A DNA stretch of 64,000 nucleotides from Aquirufa aurantiipilula (GTDB lineage Bacteria; Bacteroidota; Bacteroidia; Cytophagales; Spirosomataceae): contig NZ_JAANOG010000004.1 in NCBI RefSeq assembly GCF_019923745.1, positions 1 through 64,000 on the forward strand. The letters run 5' to 3'. This document shows, piece by piece, positions 17,094 to 25,281 of the stretch. Made by a program: the position numbers and the translations under genes. Below the pieces are notes generated by a model. That model had not been told where the DNA came from and searched no databases. It saw nothing but the letters and a program-made list of their open reading frames with translations. Position 1 is the stretch's first letter; each line of letters begins with the position of its first letter.

Positions 17094-18119
17094 TTACTTA
17101 AGGAAGCCCTTCAGTTTGTTCATTTCCAACTGAGGGTTAGCTTTCTCATAAACAATCGCATATACTGCCTCTATGATAGGTAATTGGATTTTATGTTGTC
17201 TGGAAATATGGTAAATACTTCTTACGGCATAGTATCCTTCCGCAATCATGTTCATCTCAATCTGCGCTGATTTGACGGAATAGCCTCGTCCGATCATATT
17301 TCCAAAAGTTCTATTTCTAGAGAACTGGGAATAAGCCGTAACAAGTAAATCGCCCAAATACCCTGAGCTATTTAAATCACGATTGGTTTCTGGATATACG
17401 GCATCCAAGAATAGCTTAATTTCCTGCATGGCATTGCTGACCAATACTGCTTGGAAGTTATCTCCAAATCCTAGTCCGCGAGTAATACCACACGCCATGG
17501 CAATGATGTTTTTAATAACCGCACAATATTCCACACCATATAAATCTTCGATGGCATGGGATTGCAAGAAACGACTATTCAATAGGTTGGAGAAAGACTG
17601 TGCTAATGCCAAATTAGGAGAGGCAATGGTCAGGTAAGATTGTTTCTCCAATGCTACTTCTTCTGCATGACATGGACCCGCAATCACGCAGGTTTGACCC
17701 AAGGGTAGATTAAATTCTCGTTCGATCCAATCAGTCACTAGCATGTTTTCATCAGGAATCATGCCCTTAATGGCAGATACTACTTTTTTACCCTCAAAAT
17801 GCTTTTTATTTAGGTCCTTTAAAGTGCTGGGTATAAATGCAGCAGGAACGGCTAAAATGATGTATTCCACTCCATGAAGGGCATCAGACATTTTATGGTA
17901 TGTCTTTACTTTCCGCGGATTTATGGCCACATCTGTTAAATAGCTTGGATTATGGTTGTATTTACGGATAAAATCAACATCTGATTTTCTTCGTATCCAC
18001 CACTTGATTTTCACTTGATTTTCAGACAATATTTTTACGAGAGCGGTAGCCCAACTTCCTCCTCCCAACACCGTAATGTGGGTAGGGATTTTTTTCTTAA
18101 GTTCCTCGATTTGACTCAT
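17094..18119 (-). CDS. gpsA: Glycerol-3-phosphate dehydrogenase [NAD(P)+]
   Basis: This 341-residue soluble enzyme makes sn-glycerol 3-phosphate from dihydroxyacetone phosphate for phospholipid synthesis. The Rossmann nucleotide-binding loop is VLGGGSWATAL (about residues 18-28). Conserved blocks are VSAIKGMI, VIAGPCHAEEVA and the substrate-site YGVEYCAVIKNIIAMACGITRGLGFGDN. It runs opposite to the catabolic glpD at 46380. The length is typical. It follows the barrel/TPR cluster in the same direction but reads away from it, with its own start at 18119. Confidence 0.95.
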   Translation of the reverse strand: MSQIEELKKKIPTHITVLGGGSWATALVKILSENQVKIKWWIRRKSDVDFIRKYNHNPSYLTDVAINPRKVKTYHKMSDALHGVEYIILAVPAAFIPSTLKDLNKKHFEGKKVVSAIKGMIPDENMLVTDWIEREFNLPLGQTCVIAGPCHAEEVALEKQSYLTIASPNLALAQSFSNLLNSRFLQSHAIEDLYGVEYCAVIKNIIAMACGITRGLGFGDNFQAVLVSNAMQEIKLFLDAVYPETNRDLNSSGYLGDLLVTAYSQFSRNRTFGNMIGRGYSVKSAQIEMNMIAEGYYAVRSIYHISRQHKIQLPIIEAVYAIVYEKANPQLEMNKLKGFLK

Positions 18120-18157
18120 AGCGCAAAATTAATTTAAAAAGATGGAATGAGTTTAGA

Positions 18158-19834
18158 TTAAAAGGAATATGTAAGTACACCACCGAAATTATAGCCTAGA
18201 CTTGGGTAATTCAGGTATCGTTGGAAGTTTCTATTCAGTAAGTTATTTAAATTAACTCCTAAGGCAAGCTTTTCATTAAATTTAAAGTTGACATGGCAAT
18301 TTAAATCAAAAATCTCTTCCATAGCCCTCACTTTTGATTCTGTAGGGCTCCAGGCAAATAAGCCATTGATGTATTCAATGGTTGGAATGATGGAAAGTTT
18401 ATTGCCCAATAGAATGGTTCCATTCCAATTGATTTTCCATGCTGGTCGATGGAATGCTTTTTCTACATCTCCCAATGATTCGTAGCTGTCATAATTAAAT
18501 CGAACTGCACTTTTTATAGAACGGCTCACTTGTAAATCGAAGTTGCCAGAAAAGGTAGTCACTTGCACCTTTTTTAAACCTCCAACGTAACTTAAAACAA
18601 ATTGGGTGGGATCTACTAGGGAATTGGAGATGATAGGAAGATCTGTGTATTCCGAATAGGCAATTTTGAATTCAAAGTCGATATCCCCCGCCTTATCTTT
18701 ATCTGTTCTATTCGTTCCTTTAATTCCTGCATAGAGATTTCCTACTTGAGAGGAGTTTTTTAGGAGAATATTGGGAGCCATCCAAGGGTTTTGCTTCACG
18801 AAATTGGCATAGGTGTTAAATTGGACATCCCCGCCTAATCCTGCAAAAAAGTGAATGTAATCTAAGCTAGAAAAGTCGATTAAAAATTGAGGGAAAAAAC
18901 TTGTTTTAGCGGGCTCTGGTCCATCGCTGGTTTCTTGTAAGAAATGGGCTCCAGCAGATACCGTCACAAAATAACTAGAGAAAGTATAAAATGGTCTTAA
19001 CCTAGAAAAACTTCTCGTAAGGGTCATGGCAGGCGTTTTGTACTCTGACAGGATCATTTCCCCACTTAAATTAATGAAGGAGTTGGACTTCAATTTAATC
19101 TTGGAATAGAATGAACCATTGCTGGTTAATTCGCTCACATCACTCAAATTACTGATTCTTGAGACATCGATGCTGGCATTAAAATCAAAAGTTGATTTAG
19201 GTATATTGGTGCCAAATTTTCCGAAAAAATTATAGGTATCATACACCAAACGCTGATCACGGAAACTAGGGATTTTTTGTCCTGGTTCAAATCCATAGTA
19301 ATTTGTACCCAGTTGAGAATAGGCCACATGTGTCTCTAATTCTAATTTGCTATCGGCTCTTGAACGGCTCCAAACTTTGATATTATTCAGTTTTTTCTGA
19401 GAAAAAATATCAGCTACCGGCCCTTCTGCGTAGGCATCATGGGATAAATAAAAGCCCAGTCTTTGATCCGCTTTATTGAGGTTTAAGTTTAAATAAGTAT
19501 ATCCAAAACTTCCAGCCCCAACCCGAATGATGTTGTTGTTTAAGGAGTCCAAACCAAAAACTTCTCCTTCTCTTGGATTGATTTTGGACCATTTTAAGGG
19601 ATGTTCTTCGTGGCTATTCCATTCTAATGGAACTTCTACGGGTTTTTGATTGCTTTTCTTATCTCGAAATGTGGGTAATTTTATTTTCTCTTGCGAAAGT
19701 TTCAGCTCTCCCAAATTGACTTCTCGGTATATACGTATGGTATCTGCCGTTTGTGGAACAAAAGACATGGCCATTTCGGCCTTTAAAATGAAGCCAATGA
19801 AAATAAGGATATAGCGTAGGTATGAATTGCTCAT
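18158..19834 (-). CDS. Outer membrane beta-barrel protein, TonB-receptor-like without plug
   Basis: This is a 558-residue protein with a signal peptide (about residues 1-24) and many alternating amphipathic strands rich in aromatic residues. It ends with Phe after an aromatic-spaced strand (YNFGGVLTYSF), the signal for outer-membrane barrel assembly. Segments such as FSRLRPFYTFSSYFVTVSAG and LGVNLNNLLNRNF resemble the strands of TonB-dependent receptors, but no plug domain or TonB box is visible. It follows the 1107-residue TPR gene by 12 bp and should be co-transcribed with it and with the TonB-like gene. The three may form an envelope complex; this is inference from arrangement only. Confidence 0.78.
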   Translation of the reverse strand: MSNSYLRYILIFIGFILKAEMAMSFVPQTADTIRIYREVNLGELKLSQEKIKLPTFRDKKSNQKPVEVPLEWNSHEEHPLKWSKINPREGEVFGLDSLNNNIIRVGAGSFGYTYLNLNLNKADQRLGFYLSHDAYAEGPVADIFSQKKLNNIKVWSRSRADSKLELETHVAYSQLGTNYYGFEPGQKIPSFRDQRLVYDTYNFFGKFGTNIPKSTFDFNASIDVSRISNLSDVSELTSNGSFYSKIKLKSNSFINLSGEMILSEYKTPAMTLTRSFSRLRPFYTFSSYFVTVSAGAHFLQETSDGPEPAKTSFFPQFLIDFSSLDYIHFFAGLGGDVQFNTYANFVKQNPWMAPNILLKNSSQVGNLYAGIKGTNRTDKDKAGDIDFEFKIAYSEYTDLPIISNSLVDPTQFVLSYVGGLKKVQVTTFSGNFDLQVSRSIKSAVRFNYDSYESLGDVEKAFHRPAWKINWNGTILLGNKLSIIPTIEYINGLFAWSPTESKVRAMEEIFDLNCHVNFKFNEKLALGVNLNNLLNRNFQRYLNYPSLGYNFGGVLTYSF

Positions 19835-19846
19835 TGTTGTTTCAAT

Positions 19847-22800
19847 CTATTTTAATCGACTCTTGGCTATGGTTCTAACATCATTTTCTTTGGCCATGTT
19901 TTGGGATAAAGCCGTATAATATCCCATGGCTTTATCCTTTTGGTCGAGTGCCATTAAATTATCTGCATACAATAAAAGTCCTCTAAAATAGGTTTTTTTG
20001 GTGCGGATATTAGTAGCAATAACTTTACGAATTAAGGTCTTATCCAGTAATTCATCCAATTCTTGGTGTTTCTTTTCTTGGTATAAAATCTGAGCCAATT
20101 TCAGTTCAGCTTCAGCGCCAATGATAATCTGCTGAAGTACCGGACTTAGATGATTATTGACACTGATTCTTTGTAACCATTTTTTGATTAAGTCGGGTTG
20201 CTGTGCCTCCATGGCCAATTGTAGGTAATTTTGGAACAAAGCATTTTTTTCATCTACTTCATACAATTCATCCCAAGTAGAAGTCAAGTTATAAAGTGAA
20301 TCCAGTTGTTTCGATTGTAAGTAAATGTTAACCAATTGATCATTGGCCATTTTTTGATGACGGCTGACTTTGGTAAATGATTTGATAAATTGAAAAGAGC
20401 GAATAGCCGTTTCCATTTGTTTATTCTCTAAAGCGAGCTCTCCTGCTCTTTTGGCTGCACTGATGACTTCTGCTTGCTTAAATTTCTCTTTTTTTAGGAT
20501 AATTTGTTGGTATTGTTCGATAGCACTCGGAACATCATGTAGGCTATCAGAACAAGCGGCAAGATTCTTGAGTAAGGTATTGCTGTTGAGGGATTTAGGA
20601 TAGATTTTTTGGAATTCCAAGAAAGTAGTTCGTGCCACATCCCAGCGTTTGTTTTGATATAATTCTAAACAATCTTCCCAAAATTTCTCTTCGCTACCAT
20701 ATTCTTGATAGTGCTTCTTCACCCATTCTACCTCTAGGTTCAATCGTTTGTATAGGTTTTTAAGCTTATTTACTACACTGACACGAATGGTATCCCCTTG
20801 ACTACTAGCTAATTGTTCTTCTTTGTCTTGAATGGCTAAACGGCCAAAAGACATTTGTTCATCTCCTTGAGCAAGAATGGATAGCTTTTCATAGCTCTGA
20901 GAACGGAAGTCCAACGCTCTTTTATAAGGAACGGAGGTTTTTGCATTTTTTTGCAAAATTTCCGTGAAACCTTTGATGGCTTGAACGTAGTTTTCTCTTC
21001 CTCCTTTTTGGTATAAACTGATCCATTGATTTAATGTAGCGATCTCCTTGTTTTTGGAATTAGGAAACTCTCGTAAGAATTTTCCGTATAAATCACTTAC
21101 ATCATCATATCGACGAAGCTTTTCTAGAATCTTAATTTTGTCCCATAGATAACCTTCTTTTTCCAGAGTACTTCCTTTGTCGTAGGCAATATCCAATAAG
21201 CCAATTGTTTGGGCCAAAATGTTGTTTTCTTGGTACTCCGTTGCCTCTTTGGTAGAGTTGTATTTCCAAACCTCAATGACCTTTTTACGAGTAGAGGCAT
21301 CGGCTAATGGGGAATGAAATAAAAAGGATGCTAAAGCCAATTGTGCTGGTCTCTCTTGATTTAGGTCAATCAAGGCATTCAATAAAGCTGATTTTAGTTG
21401 GTATTTTAAAGCAGAACTATCCAGTGCTAATTCTCTTCCTGGATTGGTTGGGATAGTGCTTTGGTGTAAGGGTGTATAAATGTGAACGAGAGAATTCAAA
21501 TAAAACTGATAAACTTTTTCTTCCTCTTTGTTTAGGGTTTTATTTTTCTTTTGTTGGTAAGCATTTGCCAATAATCCATATGTTTCTCCTTGTAAGACCT
21601 TAGCTAAATAAACTAATTGAGGGTTGTAAGGATAGGCTTTCACTTCCTCGATCAAACCGAACAATTGATCCACTTGGGCAAGGTTATTTTCTTGATCAAA
21701 TAAGGTTACTGCTAAGCTATACGCTCTCTCTTGATAAGCTTTTTTAAATTCTTCTGTTTGTAAGAAATTGAAGCTAAAAAATTCTTTTACTTGATAAATG
21801 CCAGAGGATTGCATACTACTTTCACTGATGCCATGAACAATCATATTGTTCAATTGAGCCAAATGCTTGCTTTGAGGGTACTGCTGTAAAAATCCTTTGA
21901 TTTTACTCAATAAGGTATCCCATATTCCTTGATTTTCTAAGGCCACAAGTTGATTGAAATAAGCGTCTTCGGACAAGGATTTATTCCAATTGATTTGAAT
22001 GGCTTTATCCAAACTGAGGCTTGCCGCGGAATATTCTTTCAAATGAAATTGAGACATTCCAATTTGGTAATAAACCAGTTGACTTAAAGAATCACTTAGG
22101 GTTTCAGTATTGATTACTTTATTCAGCAGACTTACGCTAGCTTGGTATTGGCCAGACTTAAATAAGGAAAATGCTTGTTTCAATGGAACATCTTCAATAT
22201 TACTTTGTAAAACAGACTTTTTGCTTTCATTCAAAGTCAGGTACTTCGCATATATTTCTGCCGATTTGTTGAATTTCCCTTGATTGAAATAAATATCTCC
22301 TAATAGCCTGGCTATGTCGGCCTTTTCCACCTCCCTTGTGTCTAACATGACAATAGGTTCAGCATAAGCTATGAATTCAGCATATTTTTCTGGACCCATT
22401 TGGTAATACGCTTGGCTAATCATGGTAGGGATTTGTCGCTTGATTTTCACCCAAACCGAGTCAGAAAGCGGAACTTGTGCCAATTGGAAAGGTGCTTCAT
22501 CAGCTTTTTTTAGATCAAAAATGGCCGCAGAGAATTGCTTTTGATTGAGTTTTAATAATCCTGAGTAATAGGAAGCCGCGTAAGCTACTGATTCATTATC
22601 ATCATTGCTTAATAATTCAAATAAGCTTTGGGCTTTGGTACTAAGTCCAACTTGCAAATAGCAGATAGCTAACTGAAATCGTATTTCTGGATCTAAAATG
22701 GAAACACGCTGTTCTATGTATTGAATGGCATCTTGGTATTGCCCTGCCTTGTAAAGGAAACTACCTATTTCCTTGACCAGAATAGAGGTCTTCAAGCTAG

Positions 22801-23170
22801 ATGGATGATTGGCAATAAAGCGTTCAACCGCTACTTTAGCTCTCGTAGTATTGATGTAAAAATCACACAAAACGATGAAAAACTCAGCATCTACTATTTC
22901 ATTGGAATTGCGATCAAAGTCTTTCGCATTTTTTTCTAGAAAGATAGAAAATTCCATTCTGGCTGCGGCATAATTGGCTGCATTGTAATAATCTTTGGCT
23001 ATTCTAAATTGCTCGGAAGGGCTTTTATTGATGTTTGAATCTTGTGAATTTGCCTGATAGGGTATCATGCTCCCCATTCCCAATAGGAAGAAGAAAAGAT
23101 ATATGCTAGTATAAAAAAGGGCTGGTTTATTTGCCTTCATCATGTCAATTTTCAATTGGGTATCGCGCAT
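19847..23170 (-). CDS. Large periplasmic TPR protein
   Basis: This is a 1107-residue protein with an N-terminal signal or anchor segment (about residues 17-40, PALFYTSIYLFFFLLGMGSM). Most of the rest is tetratricopeptide-type helical repeats, for example FRIAKDYYNAANYAAARMEFSIFL and LARLLGDIYFNQGKFNKSAEIYAKYL. TPR arrays form scaffolds for protein complexes. Its start overlaps the stop of the TonB-like gene (TAATG at 23168-23172 on the minus strand), which argues for translational coupling and supports the longest start. The barrel gene follows by 12 bp. The function is unknown; a bridge between inner-membrane TonB-like protein and outer-membrane barrel is plausible. Confidence 0.82.
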   Translation of the reverse strand: MRDTQLKIDMMKANKPALFYTSIYLFFFLLGMGSMIPYQANSQDSNINKSPSEQFRIAKDYYNAANYAAARMEFSIFLEKNAKDFDRNSNEIVDAEFFIVLCDFYINTTRAKVAVERFIANHPSSLKTSILVKEIGSFLYKAGQYQDAIQYIEQRVSILDPEIRFQLAICYLQVGLSTKAQSLFELLSNDDNESVAYAASYYSGLLKLNQKQFSAAIFDLKKADEAPFQLAQVPLSDSVWVKIKRQIPTMISQAYYQMGPEKYAEFIAYAEPIVMLDTREVEKADIARLLGDIYFNQGKFNKSAEIYAKYLTLNESKKSVLQSNIEDVPLKQAFSLFKSGQYQASVSLLNKVINTETLSDSLSQLVYYQIGMSQFHLKEYSAASLSLDKAIQINWNKSLSEDAYFNQLVALENQGIWDTLLSKIKGFLQQYPQSKHLAQLNNMIVHGISESSMQSSGIYQVKEFFSFNFLQTEEFKKAYQERAYSLAVTLFDQENNLAQVDQLFGLIEEVKAYPYNPQLVYLAKVLQGETYGLLANAYQQKKNKTLNKEEEKVYQFYLNSLVHIYTPLHQSTIPTNPGRELALDSSALKYQLKSALLNALIDLNQERPAQLALASFLFHSPLADASTRKKVIEVWKYNSTKEATEYQENNILAQTIGLLDIAYDKGSTLEKEGYLWDKIKILEKLRRYDDVSDLYGKFLREFPNSKNKEIATLNQWISLYQKGGRENYVQAIKGFTEILQKNAKTSVPYKRALDFRSQSYEKLSILAQGDEQMSFGRLAIQDKEEQLASSQGDTIRVSVVNKLKNLYKRLNLEVEWVKKHYQEYGSEEKFWEDCLELYQNKRWDVARTTFLEFQKIYPKSLNSNTLLKNLAACSDSLHDVPSAIEQYQQIILKKEKFKQAEVISAAKRAGELALENKQMETAIRSFQFIKSFTKVSRHQKMANDQLVNIYLQSKQLDSLYNLTSTWDELYEVDEKNALFQNYLQLAMEAQQPDLIKKWLQRISVNNHLSPVLQQIIIGAEAELKLAQILYQEKKHQELDELLDKTLIRKVIATNIRTKKTYFRGLLLYADNLMALDQKDKAMGYYTALSQNMAKENDVRTIAKSRLK

Positions 23171-23931
23171 TAATTCAAAATGTAATCTTTTTTTGAAGAG
23201 ACAGCTTGTCCGATCCCCACTTTTTTGGTGTTTTGCAATACAAAACGGTGGTTTTTGAAATAATTAGTTAAAATGCCTTCTACATTGCTCTCACAATCGC
23301 TGTTGGCTTGAATTTCTTTTACGGTTCCATCTGCTTTAATCTTTATCCTAAAATCAATGGAGCAGGCCGTAGAGCCATTGGGAATTAGGCTCTGTAGACT
23401 TTTACCACTAGGCCATTCCCAAATCCCATTGTTTAATGGAAAGGGTACTACAGGAGGTTCTTCCTCAATTTCGGGGCCATCAGGCTGACCTTCATTGACA
23501 TCTCCTATGGCATCAATTCTACCCGGGTTACCTTTGATTTTATCTTGTTCAGGAGGCCTTACCACAGGTGTTGGATCATCATCTGGCCTGATTTCTGGGG
23601 GTAAGAACTTCGTGCTTGTAACTTTCGGAATTTCCTTGGGAGGAGGAGGGGCTAATTCATCTTGTTTTTTAACAGGAGGGGCAGGGGCCAAACGCATGAC
23701 TTCAGCAGTTACTTCTTTACTGAAATCGGTTTTATCTTGTTTTGAATCCAACCATAGATGCACGCAAAACATCAGCAAAATGGCGATGGTAAAAATAGCT
23801 GCACCTTTAATAGCTGATTTATATAGCGTAGAAGGGTAACTGTTCCTTATTTGAAATGCGCCGTATTCTTGATTTCTATGCTGAAATACGATTTCATCTA
23901 AAGTAGTAAGTTCTTCTAAATTTGCTGACAT
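23170..23931 (-). CDS. TonB-like protein, paralogue of the TonB at 61113-61934 with divergent C-terminus
   Basis: This is a 253-residue protein. Its N-terminal cytoplasmic motif (LDEIVFQHRNQEYGAFQIR), single membrane helix (IFTIAILLMFCVHLWL) and Pro-rich linker closely match the window's other TonB. The linker contains EVTAEVM, KEIPKV and TKFLPPEI in the same order in both. The C-terminal ~90 residues are only weakly TonB-like (SIDFRIKIKADGTVKEIQANSDC) and lack the YP and GKVYVQFVV phrases of the canonical domain. It may be a specialised energy transducer for the neighbouring barrel protein, sharing ExbB/ExbD with the main system (inference). The ATG at 23931 is chosen because the homology begins there. 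It is first in the cluster. Confidence 0.83.
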   Translation of the reverse strand: MSANLEELTTLDEIVFQHRNQEYGAFQIRNSYPSTLYKSAIKGAAIFTIAILLMFCVHLWLDSKQDKTDFSKEVTAEVMRLAPAPPVKKQDELAPPPPKEIPKVTSTKFLPPEIRPDDDPTPVVRPPEQDKIKGNPGRIDAIGDVNEGQPDGPEIEEEPPVVPFPLNNGIWEWPSGKSLQSLIPNGSTACSIDFRIKIKADGTVKEIQANSDCESNVEGILTNYFKNHRFVLQNTKKVGIGQAVSSKKDYILN

Positions 23932-24373
23932 AATTAATCTGGCTAACAAAAAATGCTAGGAGGTTGATAAACCGCTTTAACTTATAAAACGACCGCAACC
24001 ATCACATATTTCCTTTGAAATTTTCTTTGTAACATGCCTAAATAATATATAAATTTCTAATGCTCATGAAATGACCATAGACGAAAAGAATTTAGGCTAA
24101 GGTCATTTAATTACCATCAATTCCTTCCTAAAATTCGGATGGTAGGATAAGTCAAGGCTATGGTTATTTTGGTTTTTGTTAAGTTCAAAGTAAAATTACA
24201 TCAAAATACAGCTTTTCGGCCTTAATTGCAAGATGTATAGACCAATGGGACTAAATTTAGTATAGTTCAGTCAGGTAAGTCGGGGAATGAGTTGCAATAA
24301 ATAGTTTCATTTTACCTTAGGATGAAATGATTATTGGAATAATTTCGGAACTTTGGCATGGAAAAATTAATGT
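23932..24373. other. Long intergenic region between divergent genes, two small inverted repeats
   Basis: No coding sequence is visible. AAATGACC (24069-24076) faces GGTCATTT (24101-24108), and TACCATC (24112-24118) faces GATGGTA (24138-24144), so two adjacent stem-loops are possible. They may be operators or a leader structure for the leftward TonB-like operon. I found no perfect TAnnTTTG element on either strand. Confidence 0.35.
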
Positions 24374-24811
24374 ATGTCAGTGAAATTTTTTACCATCTTA
24401 TTGTTTGTATTTAGTGGGGCCTTTTTTTCCATGGGACAAAGGGCCAACGTCAAAGCTCCTCAAGAAAAATTGGGGGGGTATTTAATTTTTGAAAAAGATA
24501 ACCATGGCTTAGTCGCAACGACCAAAGATATTGGCCAATTTGATTATCCCAATGCGAAATCAGCCTGTGAAAATCTGGTTTTGAATGGATTCGATGATTG
24601 GAGATTACCTACTCAGGAGGAATTTGAATTAATTCATCAAAAATTGAATCTCAAAAAAATGAAGTCCAATAATGTCTTTAAATCGGCATGGTACTGGACT
24701 TCCACAGAAATAGATCAAGAACACGCAGTAACGCATAACCTCAATACAGGTATGCAGACCAACTATTTCAAACGCTTGAACATGCGGGTTATAGCGGTTA
24801 GATCTTTCTAA
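24374..24811 (+). CDS. Secreted DUF1566 (Lcl C-terminal domain) protein
   Basis: This is a 145-residue protein with a signal peptide (about residues 1-21, ending near FSMGQ). The mature part matches the DUF1566 / Lcl C-terminal fold: FDYPNAKSACENL, FDDWRLPTQEEFELI, WYWTSTE and the closing VIAVRSF. Such domains are found in extracellular collagen- or glycan-binding proteins and in fibrobacter-type repeats; the role here is unknown. The gene stands alone, convergent with the DUF1569 gene one base away. Confidence 0.75.
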   Translation: MSVKFFTILLFVFSGAFFSMGQRANVKAPQEKLGGYLIFEKDNHGLVATTKDIGQFDYPNAKSACENLVLNGFDDWRLPTQEEFELIHQKLNLKKMKSNNVFKSAWYWTSTEIDQEHAVTHNLNTGMQTNYFKRLNMRVIAVRSF

Positions 24812-24812
24812 A

Positions 24813-25271
24813 TTATACACCAAATTGTTTCAAATGGTGATCTAGGTGCTTATACAGCATGTTATTCCATTCTGTCTCATTCAACATGCCTAAACTTAAG
24901 GATGCTTGCAAGCAAAGTTGTTCAGCACCCATTTTTTCAATAGCTATTATGTAGTTTTTCAGGCGACTTTTCTCCCATTCAAAATCATGTACATCTACTT
25001 TGAGAAATGCGGGTGCTGTCGGGGAATTTTTTTGATAAGGGACCTCATTGGTTAAGATTTTTTTGAGAAAGATTTTTAGTATCAATTTCATGAACCAAGG
25101 AGGCTGCTGGGTATTTTCCCCCTTAATTTGTTCATAAGGAACACAAACATGGGCCAGCATTTGGGCAACATTCATTTTTCCCCATAAAGCTGGAGAATGT
25201 GGATGAAGTGCATCAATTCGGTCAAAAAGCTGTTGACTTGTCTCAGGAGAGAAAATAGATGGATAAGGCAT
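24813..25271 (-). CDS. DUF1569 / DinB-like protein
   Basis: This is a 152-residue soluble protein with the DUF1569 pattern: the N-terminal WGKMNVAQMLAHVCVPYE, a central PPWFMKLILKIFLKKIL, and the C-terminal EWNNMLYKHLDHHLKQFGV. The spaced histidines in AHV and KHLDHH resemble the metal site of DinB-type four-helix bundles. The function is unknown. It is the last gene of a leftward run, 10 bp after the pectin-degrading fusion gene. Confidence 0.75.
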   Translation of the reverse strand: MPYPSIFSPETSQQLFDRIDALHPHSPALWGKMNVAQMLAHVCVPYEQIKGENTQQPPWFMKLILKIFLKKILTNEVPYQKNSPTAPAFLKVDVHDFEWEKSRLKNYIIAIEKMGAEQLCLQASLSLGMLNETEWNNMLYKHLDHHLKQFGV

Positions 25272-25281
25272 ATTAGTGGGT

